Shown: positions 34,381-45,196 of the stretch, one piece after another
How positions within the stretch are numbered: the stretch's first letter is position 1
Layout of the letters: each line of letters begins with the position of its first letter
From: Manihot esculenta
Taxonomy: Eukaryota; Streptophyta; Magnoliopsida; Malpighiales; Euphorbiaceae
Direction of reading: 5' to 3'
NCBI RefSeq assembly: GCF_001659605.2
Contig: NC_035177.2
Span: 32,628,136-32,692,135, forward strand
DNA length: 64,000 bases
Position numbers and translations under genes: made by a program
The notes under the pieces: model-generated
Databases searched by the model: none
Told to the model about the DNA's origin: nothing
The model's input: the letters and a program-made list of their open reading frames with translations, nothing else

Positions 34381-35361
34381 GCAATGTACTTTTCTCTTAA
34401 TGAAATTTTATTTTTATTTGCTTGAACTACTTCTTGCCTTTCATTCATACTTGAACTTATCTCTGCTTATCAAAAATGAAACACTTAAGCTATGTGCTTC
34501 GTAATTTTTCTAAGGAATTCACTATACTGTTTTTCCTTTTTGCCTTCAAGCCCGTCAGAACTGAAATTCTATCAATTGATTGAACTTTTGACCTATAGAT
34601 TTATCTATTTCACTAAGGCATTTTTATCCTTAAGCTCTTTTCGAGCTGGACTAGTTGTACCCGTAAGCTCTGTTTTTAACAGTGGATTAAACTCTCGACC
34701 TGCAAGTTTTTATGATTCTTATAAGGACATCCTCACTTTTCCCTTATTACTTCGTTACTATGAGCTTGGGCACATAGCCTTTGCTTAATAACAATAAGTC
34801 AGATCATGTACCTTCTAAGGTGATAAGCAGGGCTGACCTTTTTGCTTTTAGTTCTGCTTTGGCAGGAACTGGAGCTGGGGTCTCATCTGCTCACGCCATT
34901 GGATTTCTCCTCAGGTTGCCCCTTTACCTCCTCAGCATTTATTACATGAGTGGTGAGGGGGTAAATTCCTAGCCTTCATTTGTAACTGTGTGGCTTCATT
35001 TTAGACGATTTTACCTTTCTTTCTGGTTATGAGCTCGGATATCTAGTCCCTCTTGGAGTGACCCTTTGTCAGTCGGTGCGGTCTGGGCTGTGTACTCCAC
35101 TGGGATGGGGAGTTCAGCTTTTTGTCGTTTTCCTCTCCTAGGGTCATTTTTGCTAAGTGTTTGTTTACTGTGAGTTGATCCGAGCTGTGAGCAAGGTCTC
35201 TTGCTTTTGACGTGAGTCCATCCATTCAGTGGATTAAGGAGCTCGGATTTTTGCTCTTTGCTTAGGCTTTTGCGTTATCTGTGTTACGGGCTCAGGAGTC
35301 CGAAATTTCGTCTTCCTCACTGTGAAGTCAAACTTAGCTTTCTTGTCGAGTCTTATACGAG
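34381..35361. other. Tat element non-coding region
   Basis: No credible coding sequence. Short phrases such as gagctcggatttttgctc and gagctgtg recur. It lies between the antisense ORF and the tandem repeats that continue at 44505. Confidence 0.45.
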
Positions 35362-35366
35362 CTGTG
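35362..35366. repeat. Solo LTR target duplication, left
   Basis: ctgtg, repeated at 44493-44497. Confidence 0.85.
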
Positions 35367-35543
35367 TGTAATACCCGACTAGACTTCGGTATCGGAATTC
35401 CTACCGTCCGGTAGAATCTCGGATGTCGGAGACCTCTAGATGGGTAAAACCATGTTTTCATGAAATATTTTAATGCTTTTGATGATTTTAAGTAAAAAGG
35501 AAATGAGTTTTTGCATAAGAACAACCTTGGAGGAAAGCTCAGG

Positions 35544-35710
35544 TTCGGCCGCCGAAACTCAAAGCTCGGCCGCCGAACATGCATGCATTTCGGGTGAGCC
35601 TTAGGCCCCCGAAGGCATAAGTGAGGGGAGCCCAGGTTCGGCCGCCGAACCTCAAGTTCGGCCGCCGAACATGGCATGCATGCGGAGGCACATTCGGCCC
35701 CCGAACGTGG
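35544..35710. repeat. Palindrome cluster 1 in LTR (TTCGGCCGCCGAA)
   Basis: Four or five close copies of the partly palindromic 13-mer within 170 bp, ending just upstream of the TATA box. The same cluster is present in the other Tekay LTRs here. Confidence 0.8.
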
Positions 35711-35723
35711 CCTGGACAGCCAC

Positions 35724-35730
35724 TATAAAA
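35724..35730 (+). promoter_or_regulatory. TATA box of the solo LTR
   Basis: TATAAAA in the context cactataaaaggg. The equivalent box is present in every LTR of the family in this window. Confidence 0.7.
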
Positions 35731-36248
35731 GGGTCCCTTAGCCGAAAACGGGCGAGCTTTTCCCCATTTTCGGCCAAGGTGAGCTCTCCGCCGTCCCTCA
35801 CCGATCTTTGATGTTTTTCCTCTAGATCTTTCAAGTTTTTCATTTGTTTTAACTTTGTTTTGAAGATTTGAGCTTTTGAGCAAAGTTTTGGAGCTTTGAG
35901 GTTCAAGAACTCAAATCTCTCCCAACTCCAAGTTTGGTCGCCTCTACTCTCGATCTTCAAGAGGTAAGAGTCGATCTTTAGCTTATATTATGTTTTAAGT
36001 AAGTTTTATGAAGTTCATGGGGGTAGAATGCATGTTTAGGTTATAGTTATGTTTATGGGTATAAATGTATGTTCATGAACAATGTGGCTTGTAATGTGTG
36101 TTTGATGTGTTGTAGTTGGGGTTTAAGGTAGTTTGAGACCCCTAGGAGCTTGTATGAATGTTTTGGTTGAGCTAAATGCATGTTGGTTTGAGTTTGGAGG
36201 CATTTGTGCATGTTTGAACCTAGTTTCTGCCCTTTGGGAGAAACCAGG

Positions 36249-36492
36249 TTCGGCAGCCGAAGGGACTTTCGGCCGCCGAACCCTCTTGTGGAGGCAGCCT
36301 TCGGCTGCCGAAGCTTGCCCCCGAAAGGAGACTTTCGTCTCTGTCTGGGAGTTTCGGCCGCCGAAGGTGCCGCCGAACATGCATGAGTTTCGTCTCTGTC
36401 TGGGAGTTTCGGCCGCCGAAGGTGCCGCCGAACCTGCCTGACTTTCGGCTCTGGAGGGACTTTCGGCCGCCGAACCTGCCGCCGAAAGTGCC
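36249..36492. repeat. Palindrome cluster 2 in LTR (TTCGGCNGCCGAA)
   Basis: At least seven copies of the same motif and half-motif, downstream of the TATA box in the transcribed leader. The Ala/Arg/Pro-rich ORFs overlapping it on both strands are not genes. Confidence 0.8.
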
Positions 36493-37594
36493 CTGTCCAG
36501 CCTTCCTTTGCATGTTCTTGCATGGATATTTTGAGATGTTTTAGGGGGTTTTTGGGGGATGTTTTTAGAGTTATGTTCTAGTTGTTTGGTCCCTCATTTG
36601 AGTCCACCTGTGTAGGTTCGGACCCGAGGAACTGAGGACCCCAGCAGTGAGTCAGCTGCTTCAGTCAGTGTCAGAGCTAGCCTGAGGTGAGTGGAATGAC
36701 TCTTATGCTTTTAAATAAATAAATCAGTTTTGAGCATGTTCATGCATCACGGATGCCATGTGATATGTTAGGTTGTTTGCATTAGAAATCACGAATATGT
36801 TGCATTGCATAATATGTTATTGATGTGGATGAATGTTGAATGATCCGTTAGCCCTCATATGTTATGACATGATGATATGATATGGAAGTCCAGATGTGGC
36901 CTGCACTATGCCCCTGGCACTATGTAAGAGAAAGACCGGACGTGGCCTGCACTACGCCCCCGGCACCATGGAATATGTATGTTATGTTATGTTATGTATA
37001 AGAGAAAGACCAGGTGTGGCCTGCACTATGCCCCTGGCATGATTGGAATATGTAGAGGGCTAAATGGTGACAAGTTCATCCTTGATATGATTAGTTGTGA
37101 TGTGATGCATTCCATGATAGCATGTGTTTTAAATGCTTTATGATTCTGCTCACTGGGCTCTAGTAGCTCACCCCTCTCCCAAATTCCCCAGGTTTGCAGG
37201 TACGGGTTAGACAGAGAAGTCAAGAAGAGTAATGAAGTCATATGTATGTAATAGTTAGAACGTGGACATGACAGATTGTATAATGATGTATAGATATGCA
37301 ATGTAACGATATTGAGGTTAGAAGTCTGCTTGACCATAGTATAATGTAATCCCTTTTTGAAACATGATCTTAATGTTATTGATGTCCATGTTTAGCCAAC
37401 TCAACACTTGTTATGCCACCCATTGGGGGCATTGATGAGATCCCACAGAGGGGTCAAGTTTATGATTATGTATAAGTTCAGTGCATGCACAGGTTGAGTT
37501 TGGTGTATGATAGAATGTATGAAAGAAAAGTTTTAAATTTTTTATGTATGATTGTTGATCATGTATGGGATTAAACAAGTTTACAGGTTACATG

Positions 37595-37599
37595 TCAGG
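37595..37599. repeat. Target duplication of the non-autonomous element, left
   Basis: tcagg, identical to 44412-44416. Confidence 0.88.
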
Positions 37600-39940
37600 T
37601 GTAACGACCCGGAAACCGATACCCCTCTGTAACGGCCCGAACCATCACCGGCGCTAGGATCCAGATCGGCTTAAGGCCGCCGGGACCCGTAGCAAGCCAA
37701 CATACATACTATTACCTGGTCAAATCCCATACATGATTAAAACTTAACCATAAAACATGAAAAACTGAACATCTGCTGAACCCAAACCTGACCTGTGCAT
37801 GTATCCTGACATGAAACATACATCATAAAATCATAAAAACCTCCACTGGAGTCCTCATCATATACTCCAATGGGGTAACATTACATGCCTCAAGTTTGGT
37901 TCTACTCAACTCAACATATAATATAAACATAACCATGCATTAACAGGGATTAACCAATCTATAGGGCCAAGCACACTCTAATCCATAAACATTATCTCAA
38001 TTTACATTACATCAACTTATATTACATGTCCACTTCTAAAACTACTCAACTGATACATAAACATACACTATTACAACATGCATATCTTAACCTTGACTTT
38101 ACCCTGCAGCCTCTGGACTCTGACTTAAACCTGCAACACTGGGGTTAGGGGAAAGGGGTGAGCTAAAAAGCCCAGTGAGTAGAAACAGAGAAAATAGTTC
38201 ATTAATTACATGCTTTCATGAAATGCGTCATAACACAGAGAAATCACATAATCTTGTCCGTCTTGGGGGCTTATGCAATATGTATTCCCCACGGACCCTG
38301 GTTTCTGAGAGTCTGACTTTTTGCATGCATCTTTCCTCTCAGAGGATGGACATGACATCAAAAATCCCTCTGTCGGTGCCCGGCTCCCCCATAGGAGCTC
38401 ACAAAGGCCTGTAACATACATGACATGGTGTCTGGTCCACAGAGAGCTCACATGGACTTTCCTACATGTACTTGTCCGGCTCTCAAAGGACTAGACAAGA
38501 CTCGTGACAGATATGGGCTATTGAAGTCGCCTCGGTCCACCCTACCTCAGCATCAACATGAAATAATGCAATGCAACATATTCGTGAACTAGTGCAATCA
38601 ACCTACTATACATAATCATGATGCATGAACATGCTTTAGGCATTAGATTTTGTGCATAAAAGATTAAGTTTAGTTCTACTCACCTCCTGGCAGACGCTGA
38701 CTGACTCTGCAACTGCTAACACTGATGGCCTCCTCGGTCTCTCGGGTCCGATCCTACACAGGTGGACTCGAATGAGGTGCCAAACACATTCTAACAACTC
38801 ATAAACATACCCCCTAAAACCCCTCTAAACATCACTTAAACATGCATGGAAAACACCCAAGAAACGGCTGGACAGGGCACTTTCGGCGGCACCTTCGGCG
38901 GCCGAAAGTCCCTTCCAGAGACGAAACTCGGGTAGGTTCGGCGGCAGGTTCGGCGGCCGAAACCCTAGGACAGAAACGAAAGTCCCTCCTTCGGGGGCAC
39001 GTTCGGCAGCCGAAAGACTGCCTCCCATGCAGGTTCGGCGGCCGAAACTCCTTTCGGCGGCCGAACCTGGTCCCCTCTGGACGACAGGTCCGATTCTGCC
39101 AAGCCAAAAACCAAACTCAAAACACCCCAAATCCTTACATACTCTCTCCCAATCATGCATACTCACTCCCACAAGCATAAAGGAGCATAAACTAACATAA
39201 ACTCCTCAACACAAACATCACATAACATACATTGGGTATAAAACCCACATAAACCTAAACATACATATCTACCCATACTCAACCATCAAAAACTTCATAA
39301 AACTTCATGAAAACACTAGGGAAGCAAGGATCTACACTTACCTCTTGAAGATCGAGGGTGGTGTGACCCCTAACTCGGAGGTGTGGAGAATCCAAGTTCC
39401 AAAAGCTCCAAGCTCCCAAAACTCCTTTTAAGCTTTAAATCTTCAAGCACAAGGGTAAAAATCATGAAAAACTTGAGAGATGGGTAGAGAAAACACGAAA
39501 ACGACCAAAGGAAGGCATAAACTCACCTGAGCTCGAGGATGGGGAGAAAACTCACCCATTTCCGATTTGAGGGCCCTTTATAGGTGGCCTGGTCGAAGAC
39601 CTTCGGCAGCCTAACGTGCCCCCTAAACTCATGCATGTTCGGCGGCCGAACTTGACTTTCGGCGGCCGAACCTTGGCTCGTTTAAACAAGACTTTCGGAG
39701 GCCAAAAGCACTCCCGAAGCCTTCCCATGTTCGGCGGCCGAACTTCACTTTCGGCGGCCGAACCTGGCAAACGCCTCCTTGGTCTTTTCCTTTTCAAACT
39801 CAATTCATTTTCATTTAAAACCATGAAATCATGTGAAAAACATTTTAGAAAACACATTTTACCCCTTCTAGAGAGATCCAACACCCTAGATTCCGCCGGA
39901 AGGCAGGAATCCCGATGCCGGATTCTAGCCGGGTATTACA
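37600..39940 (-). repeat. 3' LTR of the non-autonomous element
   Basis: Minus strand; bounded by TGTAACG at 37600 and GTATTACA at 39940 on the plus strand. Nearly identical to 42071-44411. Confidence 0.92.
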
Positions 39941-39953
39941 TTCTACCCCCCTT
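39941..39953 (-). promoter_or_regulatory. Polypurine tract of the non-autonomous element
   Basis: Minus strand reads TAAGGGGGGTAGAA directly before the 3' LTR (TGTAATACCC). Confidence 0.8.
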
Positions 39954-39958
39954 ACAAA

Positions 39959-39978
39959 AACATTCGTCCCCGAATGTT
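39959..39978 (-). other. Conserved hairpin next to the polypurine tract
   Basis: Minus strand AACATTCGGGGACGAATGTT, an 8-bp perfect inverted repeat with a 4-base loop. The identical 20-mer is at 52509-52528 in the full-length element. Confidence 0.75.
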
Positions 39979-39984
39979 AAAACA

Positions 39985-40945
39985 AACAAACAGGCATCAA
40001 TCATACATAAACAAGCAAGCAATCAAGCAAGCAAAACCTAAAAACCTCTCTTCTAAAAGAGAGACACAGGCACTGCTGGAGTAAGAACTCCCGACCTTTC
40101 AAACATAATAGCAATACCTCACCTTCTCCTAAACTCCACAAGCTTCTGCTGCGCTACTCTGATCCTTCTCTTCTCTTCTCTTCTTTACTAACTGGCTTCT
40201 TCTCACTACTAACCCAAAACTAACTCTAACTCTCACAGGTAGTACCCGAATTTCAGATCTATCTTGGAAAAACAAACAGCTCCTACTAGCTGTCCCAATA
40301 GATCATCCATCTTGCATGGGAATACCTGCCCTTGGTAGTGACCTTGGTCAACTGCTTACAGTTATTACAAAGTCTCAAGGATTCATCCTTCGTTTCCCAC
40401 AACCATACTGGAACAATCCAGAGTGAGGTACTAGGTCGGACAAAACCCCTTGTCTACCAAGTCTCGCCTCTACTCTACTGCTACCTCTCTCTAATGACTG
40501 GCACTGAGGCTGGTTCCCCGACCTGACTGCTGAACTCTCAAACAAGAGCTAGAACCCTCTGACAATTCCTCCTACGTACCCTACGAACCTTACAGGCTGA
40601 CATCAAACCTCTAGGCATCCCTACTGTGTCCCCTCAGAAGAAAAATCTTTGACCCATCCTGTCCTCTAAACCTGACTACCTTGTCTCTACGGACCAGGGT
40701 AGCACCACAAGTAGAAAAACCAGTCCAACCCTAAACTGACGTCCAGACAGTCAAGTCTAGGACCTCAATGTCGGGTGGAAGGCATCTACCCTCAGCTGTC
40801 ATAGAACTGGACCGGCAGACTGACTCTGCCACAGATGAATCACACGAGAGTCTACTGACCAAAGAGAACACTCTAGCCCAGAAGCTATCAACTCAACCTC
40901 TCGACGGCTCCTAGAGTAACTAAAGAAAGAGAAAAACACTAGGGT
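39985..40945 (-). pseudogene. Decayed protease and N-terminal RT of the derivative
   Basis: On the minus strand this recalls the protease of the full elements (nucleotide match to the AVERLGL and SVAESVC regions) and then the N-terminal RT region (VDKGF, TSPW, QLNKVTT, FSKIDL), with many stops and frameshifts. It ends near 40190 at the position of the first RT catalytic block. Since the LTRs are nearly identical, this decay happened before the last transposition. Confidence 0.7.
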
Positions 40946-41758
40946 TCACAAAACATACACATCAGAACATTCAAAAGTGAGCGTACCTGACACCACCATG
41001 TTTGATGTGTCTGCCTCCTGCTGAGCTTGGGTGAAGATCCGAGCTGAAGCTGACGGACCTTCTCCACGGGAACCTGAGGAATGAGGGACTGAACCTCTTC
41101 CTCTGCCTCGACCCCTAATCAGAAACATGGCTGAAGCTGCTGGCTGAGACGCTCTACCTGCATCTGTCCGCTGGGACTGAGCCAACCAGGGCACAGTAGG
41201 ACACTCACGTGCTATGTGCCCCTCCTGTCTGCACCTGAAACATGCTGTCGTCCCCGCGAGACAGACTCCCTTGTGCGGCCTTCCGCACCTCAAGCATCTT
41301 GAACTGCCTGAGCCAGAGCTCGAACCACCAAAACCCAGACTAGCCTTCAGATTCTGCCAAAACTTCTTCTGCGACTTCCTGAGACCTCTCTTCCATTTCT
41401 TACCTCTCGTGGCAGCTGTACTCAGAGTGGAGGGATCAATCCCTCCTGAACCCGAGATTCTAGAATCCTGGGTCTGAGCATCTTCCTGGGAATCTCCCAT
41501 ACCTTCTCCAAACATAGCCACATCCAAACTCATATCTCTCCTCTGAACATCCTTCTCAGGCTCTCTCATACTAGCTGACATCCTCCTTAGATCCATACCT
41601 TCTCTGCTTGCATCAAAAGACCTCCTAGGGTCCCTTGATGTCCTCCATCTACTGACTCCCCACGACTGCGCTCTCGGCAGGGTAGGGGGAAAGGTGTCCA
41701 AACCTTCCCTCTCAGATGGAACTCCTGTCGATTCCACAAATCGACGAGTACCCCACAT
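40946..41758 (-). CDS. gag-like ORF lacking the capsid domain
   Basis: The minus-strand frame is open from 41830. The start at 41758 (MWGTRRFVESTGVPS) matches the gag start of the full copies, giving about 270 residues. It keeps the N-terminal Arg/Pro-rich part (DPRRSFDASREG), loses the retrotransposon gag (capsid) domain of roughly 250-300 residues, and retains the nucleocapsid part with CFRCRQEGHIAREC (CCHC) and RGRGRGRGS. It ends where protease should start (CSDVYVL, then stop). The frame is free of stops although the sequence after it is full of them. It may still make an RNA-binding protein, or may simply be too young to have decayed. Confidence 0.6.
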   Translation of the reverse strand: MWGTRRFVESTGVPSEREGLDTFPPTLPRAQSWGVSRWRTSRDPRRSFDASREGMDLRRMSASMREPEKDVQRRDMSLDVAMFGEGMGDSQEDAQTQDSRISGSGGIDPSTLSTAATRGKKWKRGLRKSQKKFWQNLKASLGFGGSSSGSGSSRCLRCGRPHKGVCLAGTTACFRCRQEGHIARECPTVPWLAQSQRTDAGRASQPAASAMFLIRGRGRGRGSVPHSSGSRGEGPSASARIFTQAQQEADTSNMVVSGTLTFECSDVYVL

Positions 41759-42056
41759 CCTGACTCCTCTGAAGCACACACACAAGCATGCAAACAACAT
41801 CAGCATCATACGGTCCATGTGGAAACACATGAACCTACATCATACCTACATAGCATACATAACATGTCATACATCATAGCATTTATGCACATGCATGAAA
41901 TCATGGCATATCACATCATCATAGCAAGACAGGACTCGACATCCTATCCTAGTGGACATGCTCTTACTCTTAATCTTTCTTAATGTGCTTGCCCTACTAT
42001 GACCTCTAAGCCAACCTCTTTCCGATGTGCAACACACCGTACTCTCGAGGCCCAAA

Positions 42057-42070
42057 GCTTTGATACCAAC
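42057..42070 (-). promoter_or_regulatory. Primer-binding site (tRNA-Met type)
   Basis: Minus strand reads TTGGTATCAAAGC immediately after the 5' LTR end, close to the TGGTATCAGAGC complement of initiator tRNA-Met used by the other Tekay copies here. Confidence 0.8.
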
Positions 42071-44411
42071 TGTAACGACCCGGAAACCGATACCCCTCTG
42101 TAACGGCCCGAACCATCACCGGCGCTAGGATCCAGATCGGCTTAAGGCCGCCGGGACCCGTAGCAAGCCAACATACATACTATTACCTGGTCAAATCCCA
42201 TACATGATTAAAACTTAACCATAAAACATGAAAAACTGAACATCTGCTGAACCCAAACCTGACCTGTGCATGTATCCTGACATGAAACATACATCATAAA
42301 ATCATAAAAACCTCCACTGGAGTCCTCATCATATACTCCAATGGGGTAACATTACATGCCTCAAGTTTGGTTCTACTCAACTCAACATATAATATAAACA
42401 TAACCATGCATTAACAGGGATTAACCAATCTATAGGGCCAAGCACACTCTAATCCATAAACATTATCTCAATTTACATTACATCAACTTATATTACATGT
42501 CCACTTCTAAAACTACTCAACTGATACATAAACATACACTATTACAACATGCATATCTTAACCTTGACTTTACCCTGCAGCCTCTGGACTCTGACTTAAA
42601 CCTGCAACACTGGGGTTAGGGGAAAGGGGTGAGCTAAAAAGCCCAGTGAGTAGAAACAGAGAAAACAGTTCATTAATTACATGCTTTCATGAAATGCGTC
42701 ATAACACAGAGAAATCACATAATCTTGTCCGTCTTGGGGGCTTATGCAATATGTATTCCCCACGGACCCTGGTTTCTGAGAGTCTGACTTTTTGCATGCA
42801 TCTTTCCTATCAGAGGATGGACATGACATCAAAAATCCCTCTGTCGGTGCCCGGCTCCCCCATAGGAGCTCACAAAGGCCTGTAACATACATGACATGGT
42901 GTCTGGTCCACAGAGAGCTCACATGGACTTTCCTACATGTACTTGTCCGGCTCTCAAAGGACTAGACAAGACTCGTGACAGATATGGGCTATTGAAGTCG
43001 CCTCGGTCCACCCTACCTCAGCATCAACATGAAATAATGCAATGCAACATATTCGTGAACTAGTGCAATCAACCTACTATACATAATCATGATGCATGAA
43101 CATGCTTTAGGCATTAGATTTTGTGCATAAAAGATTAAGTTTAGTTCTACTCACCTCCTGGCAGACGCTGACTGACTCTGCAACTGCTAACACTGATGGC
43201 CTCCTCGGTCTCTCGGGTCCGATCCTACACAGGTGGACTCGAATGAGGTGCCAAACACATTCTAACAACTCATAAACATACCCCCTAAAACCCCTCTAAA
43301 CATCACTTAAACATGCATGGAAAACACCCAAGAAACGGCTGGACAGGGCACTTTCGGCGGCACCTTCGGCGGCCGAAAGTCCCTTCCAGAGACGAAACTC
43401 GGGTAGGTTCGGCGGCAGGTTCGGCGGCCGAAACCCTAGGACAGAAACGAAAGTCCCTCCTTCGGGGGCACGTTCGGCAGCCGAAAGACTGCCTCCCATG
43501 CAGGTTCGGCGGCCGAAACTCCTTTCGGCGGCCGAACCTGGTCCCCTCTGGACGACAGGTCCGATTCTGCCAAGCCAAAAACCAAACTCAAAACACCCCA
43601 AATCCTTACATACTCTCTCCCAATCATGCATACTCACTCCCACAAGCATAAAGGAGCATAAACTAACATAAACTCCTCAACACAAACATCACATAACATA
43701 CATTGGGTATAAAACCCACATAAACCTAAACATACATATCTACCCATACTCAACCATCAAAAACTTCATAAAACTTCATGAAAACACTAGGGAAGCAAGG
43801 ATCTACACTTACCTCTTGAAGATCGAGGGTGGTGTGACCCCTAACTCGGAGGTGTGGAGAATCCAAGTTCCAAAAGCTCCAAGCTCCCAAAACTCCTTTT
43901 AAGCTTTAAATCTTCAAGCACAAGGGTAAAAATCATGAAAAACTTGAGAGATGGGTAGAGAAAACACGAAAACGACCAAAGGAAGGCATAAACTCACCTG
44001 AGCTCGAGGATGGGGAGAAAACTCACCCATTTCCGATTTGAGGGCCCTTTATAGGTGGCCTGGTCGAAGACCTTCGGCAGCCTAACGTGCCCCCTAAACT
44101 CATGCATGTTCGGCGGCCGAACTTGACTTTCGGCGGCCGAACCTTGGCTCGTTTAAACAAGACTTTCGGAGGCCAAAAGCACTCCCGAAGCCTTCCCATG
44201 TTCGGCGGCCGAACTTCACTTTCGGCGGCCGAACCTGGCAAACGCCTCCTTGGTCTTTTCCTTTTCAAACTCAATTCATTTTCATTTAAAACCATGAAAT
44301 CATGTGAAAAACATTTTAGAAAACACATTTTACCCCTTCTAGAGAGATCCAACACCCTAGATTCCGCCGGAAGGCAGGAATCCCGATGCCGGATTCTAGC
44401 CGGGTATTACA
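42071..44411 (-). repeat. 5' LTR of the non-autonomous element
   Basis: Minus strand; 2341 bp, the same length as the other LTR. The TATA box on the minus strand is at 44048-44053 (39577-39582 in the other copy). Confidence 0.92.
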
Positions 44412-44416
44412 TCAGG
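44412..44416. repeat. Target duplication of the non-autonomous element, right
   Basis: tcagg, followed by the last 76 bp of the interrupted solo LTR. Confidence 0.88.
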
Positions 44417-44492
44417 CTTGCTACGGGTCCCGGCGGCCTTAAGCCGATCTGGATCCTAGCGCCGGTAGCGGTCCGATTTTCGGGTCGTTACA

Positions 44493-44497
44493 CTGTG
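44493..44497. repeat. Solo LTR target duplication, right
   Basis: ctgtg, identical to 35362-35366. Confidence 0.85.
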
Positions 44498-44507
44498 TTT
44501 CAGGGAT

Positions 44508-44965
44508 CATGGACGTTTTTGCTCCGGGGAGATCTTGAAAGTCTCGCCGGCCGTTTTTGCTCTGGGGAGATCTTGGAAATCTCGCCGGCCGTTTTTGCTC
44601 TAGGAGATCTTATGGGATCCTGGCCGTTTTTTCTCCGGGGAGATCTTGGAGATCCCGCCGGCCGTTTTTGCTCTAAGAGGTCTTACGGGATCCTGGCCGT
44701 TTTTGCTCCGGGGAGATCTTGGAGATCCCGCCGGCCGTTTTTGCTCCAGGAGGTCTTATGGGATCCTGGCCGTTTTTGCTCTGGGGAGATCTTGGAGATT
44801 CCACCGGCCGTTTTTGCTCCGGGGAGATCTTGGAGATCCCGCCGGCCATTTTTGCTCCAGGAGATCTTACGGGATCCTGGCCGTTTTTGCTCCGGGGAGA
44901 TTTTGGAGATCCCGCCGGCCGTTTTTGCTCCAGGAGATCTTACGGGATCCTGACCGTTTTTATAC
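44508..44965. repeat. 37-bp tandem array in the Tat 3' region
   Basis: The motif ccggccgtttttgctcc recurs every 35-39 bp (at 44515, 44552, 44591, 44626, 44663, 44699, 44737, 44772, 44810, 44848, 44883, 44920 and 44956), about 12 units. Units ending in gagatcttggagatcccg alternate with units ending in gatcttacgggatcctg, so a two-unit higher order of about 73 bp is visible. The array sits between pol and the antisense ORF, the region known to be hypervariable in Tat elements. Confidence 0.88.
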
Positions 44966-45196
44966 CTCTTTGAGGTCTTGCACAAGATCCGGGCTCATTG
45001 GCCTTAGTGTTGCTTCATCATTTCAACCGGTTTTGTGGTGCCGGGGGCCTTTTGGGAGTTCAGCCACCTACCTCACTGAGGTCTTGAGCATTTATGCCTG
45101 ATTCATTTTTCTTTTTTGTTTCTTTCATGAAAGCAATGTGAGTAGATACAAGTAATGAATAAGGACGATAATCAACGTCTATTTTATTATCATGCT

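Larger units (their letters stand above)
31881..35366 (-). mobile_element. Tat-lineage Ty3/gypsy element, left (3') segment
   Basis: Read on the minus strand, this is the region downstream of the Tat pol gene. About 31880-32530 looks LTR-like, with a TATA-type box (gataaaagg on the minus strand near 31905-31915) and GC-rich upstream sequence. The left border of the LTR is not fixed, and its partner would lie outside the window. 32540-34380 holds the remains of an ORF on the opposite (plus) strand, as known for several Tat elements. 34381-35361 is non-coding. The Tat element continues at 44498 after the inserted solo LTR. Confidence 0.55.
37600..44411 (-). mobile_element. Young non-autonomous Tekay derivative
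   Basis: A 6812-bp element on the minus strand with two 2341-bp LTRs (42071-44411 is the 5' LTR, 37600-39940 the 3' LTR), a primer-binding site, a polypurine tract and a 5-bp target duplication, tcagg. By eye the LTRs differ at only two positions (near 38191/42662 and 38339/42810), so insertion was very recent. The 2.1-kb interior keeps an open gag-like frame without the capsid part, then decayed protease and N-terminal RT sequence; RNase H, integrase and chromodomain are gone. It must have been moved by proteins from a related autonomous element. Confidence 0.9.
35367..44492 (+). mobile_element. Tekay-type solo LTR, split by a younger element
   Basis: Starts TGTAATACCCGACTAGAC and ends GGGTCGTTACA, with ctgtg target duplications on both sides. 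Its own sequence is 35367-37599 plus 44417-44492 (2309 bp); 37600-44416 is a later insertion with one copy of its target site. No primer-binding site or coding region follows the LTR end, so the original element has been reduced to one LTR by recombination. TATA box at 35724-35730. The leader region holds two clusters of TTCGGCNGCCGAA-type palindromes and three copies of a repeat near 36888, 36934 and 37007 (tggcctgcactatgcccc). Confidence 0.9.

Noticed and set aside
36053..36523. Arg/Pro/Ala-rich ORFs of up to 156 residues in the LTRs (also at 38825-39180, 43296-43651, 46406-46712, 53412-53699)
   Set aside because: They are translations of the TTCGGCNGCCGAA palindromes in several frames on both strands, inside LTR leaders.
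37600..44411. The two nearly identical 2341-bp blocks as an assembly duplication
   Set aside because: They are bounded by LTR ends, a primer-binding site, a polypurine tract and a perfect 5-bp target duplication, as expected for a young element.
44087..45101. ORFs of 288 and 151 residues across 44087-45101
   Set aside because: The first crosses the LTR boundary and then both follow the 37-bp tandem array; repetitive translation, not a gene.
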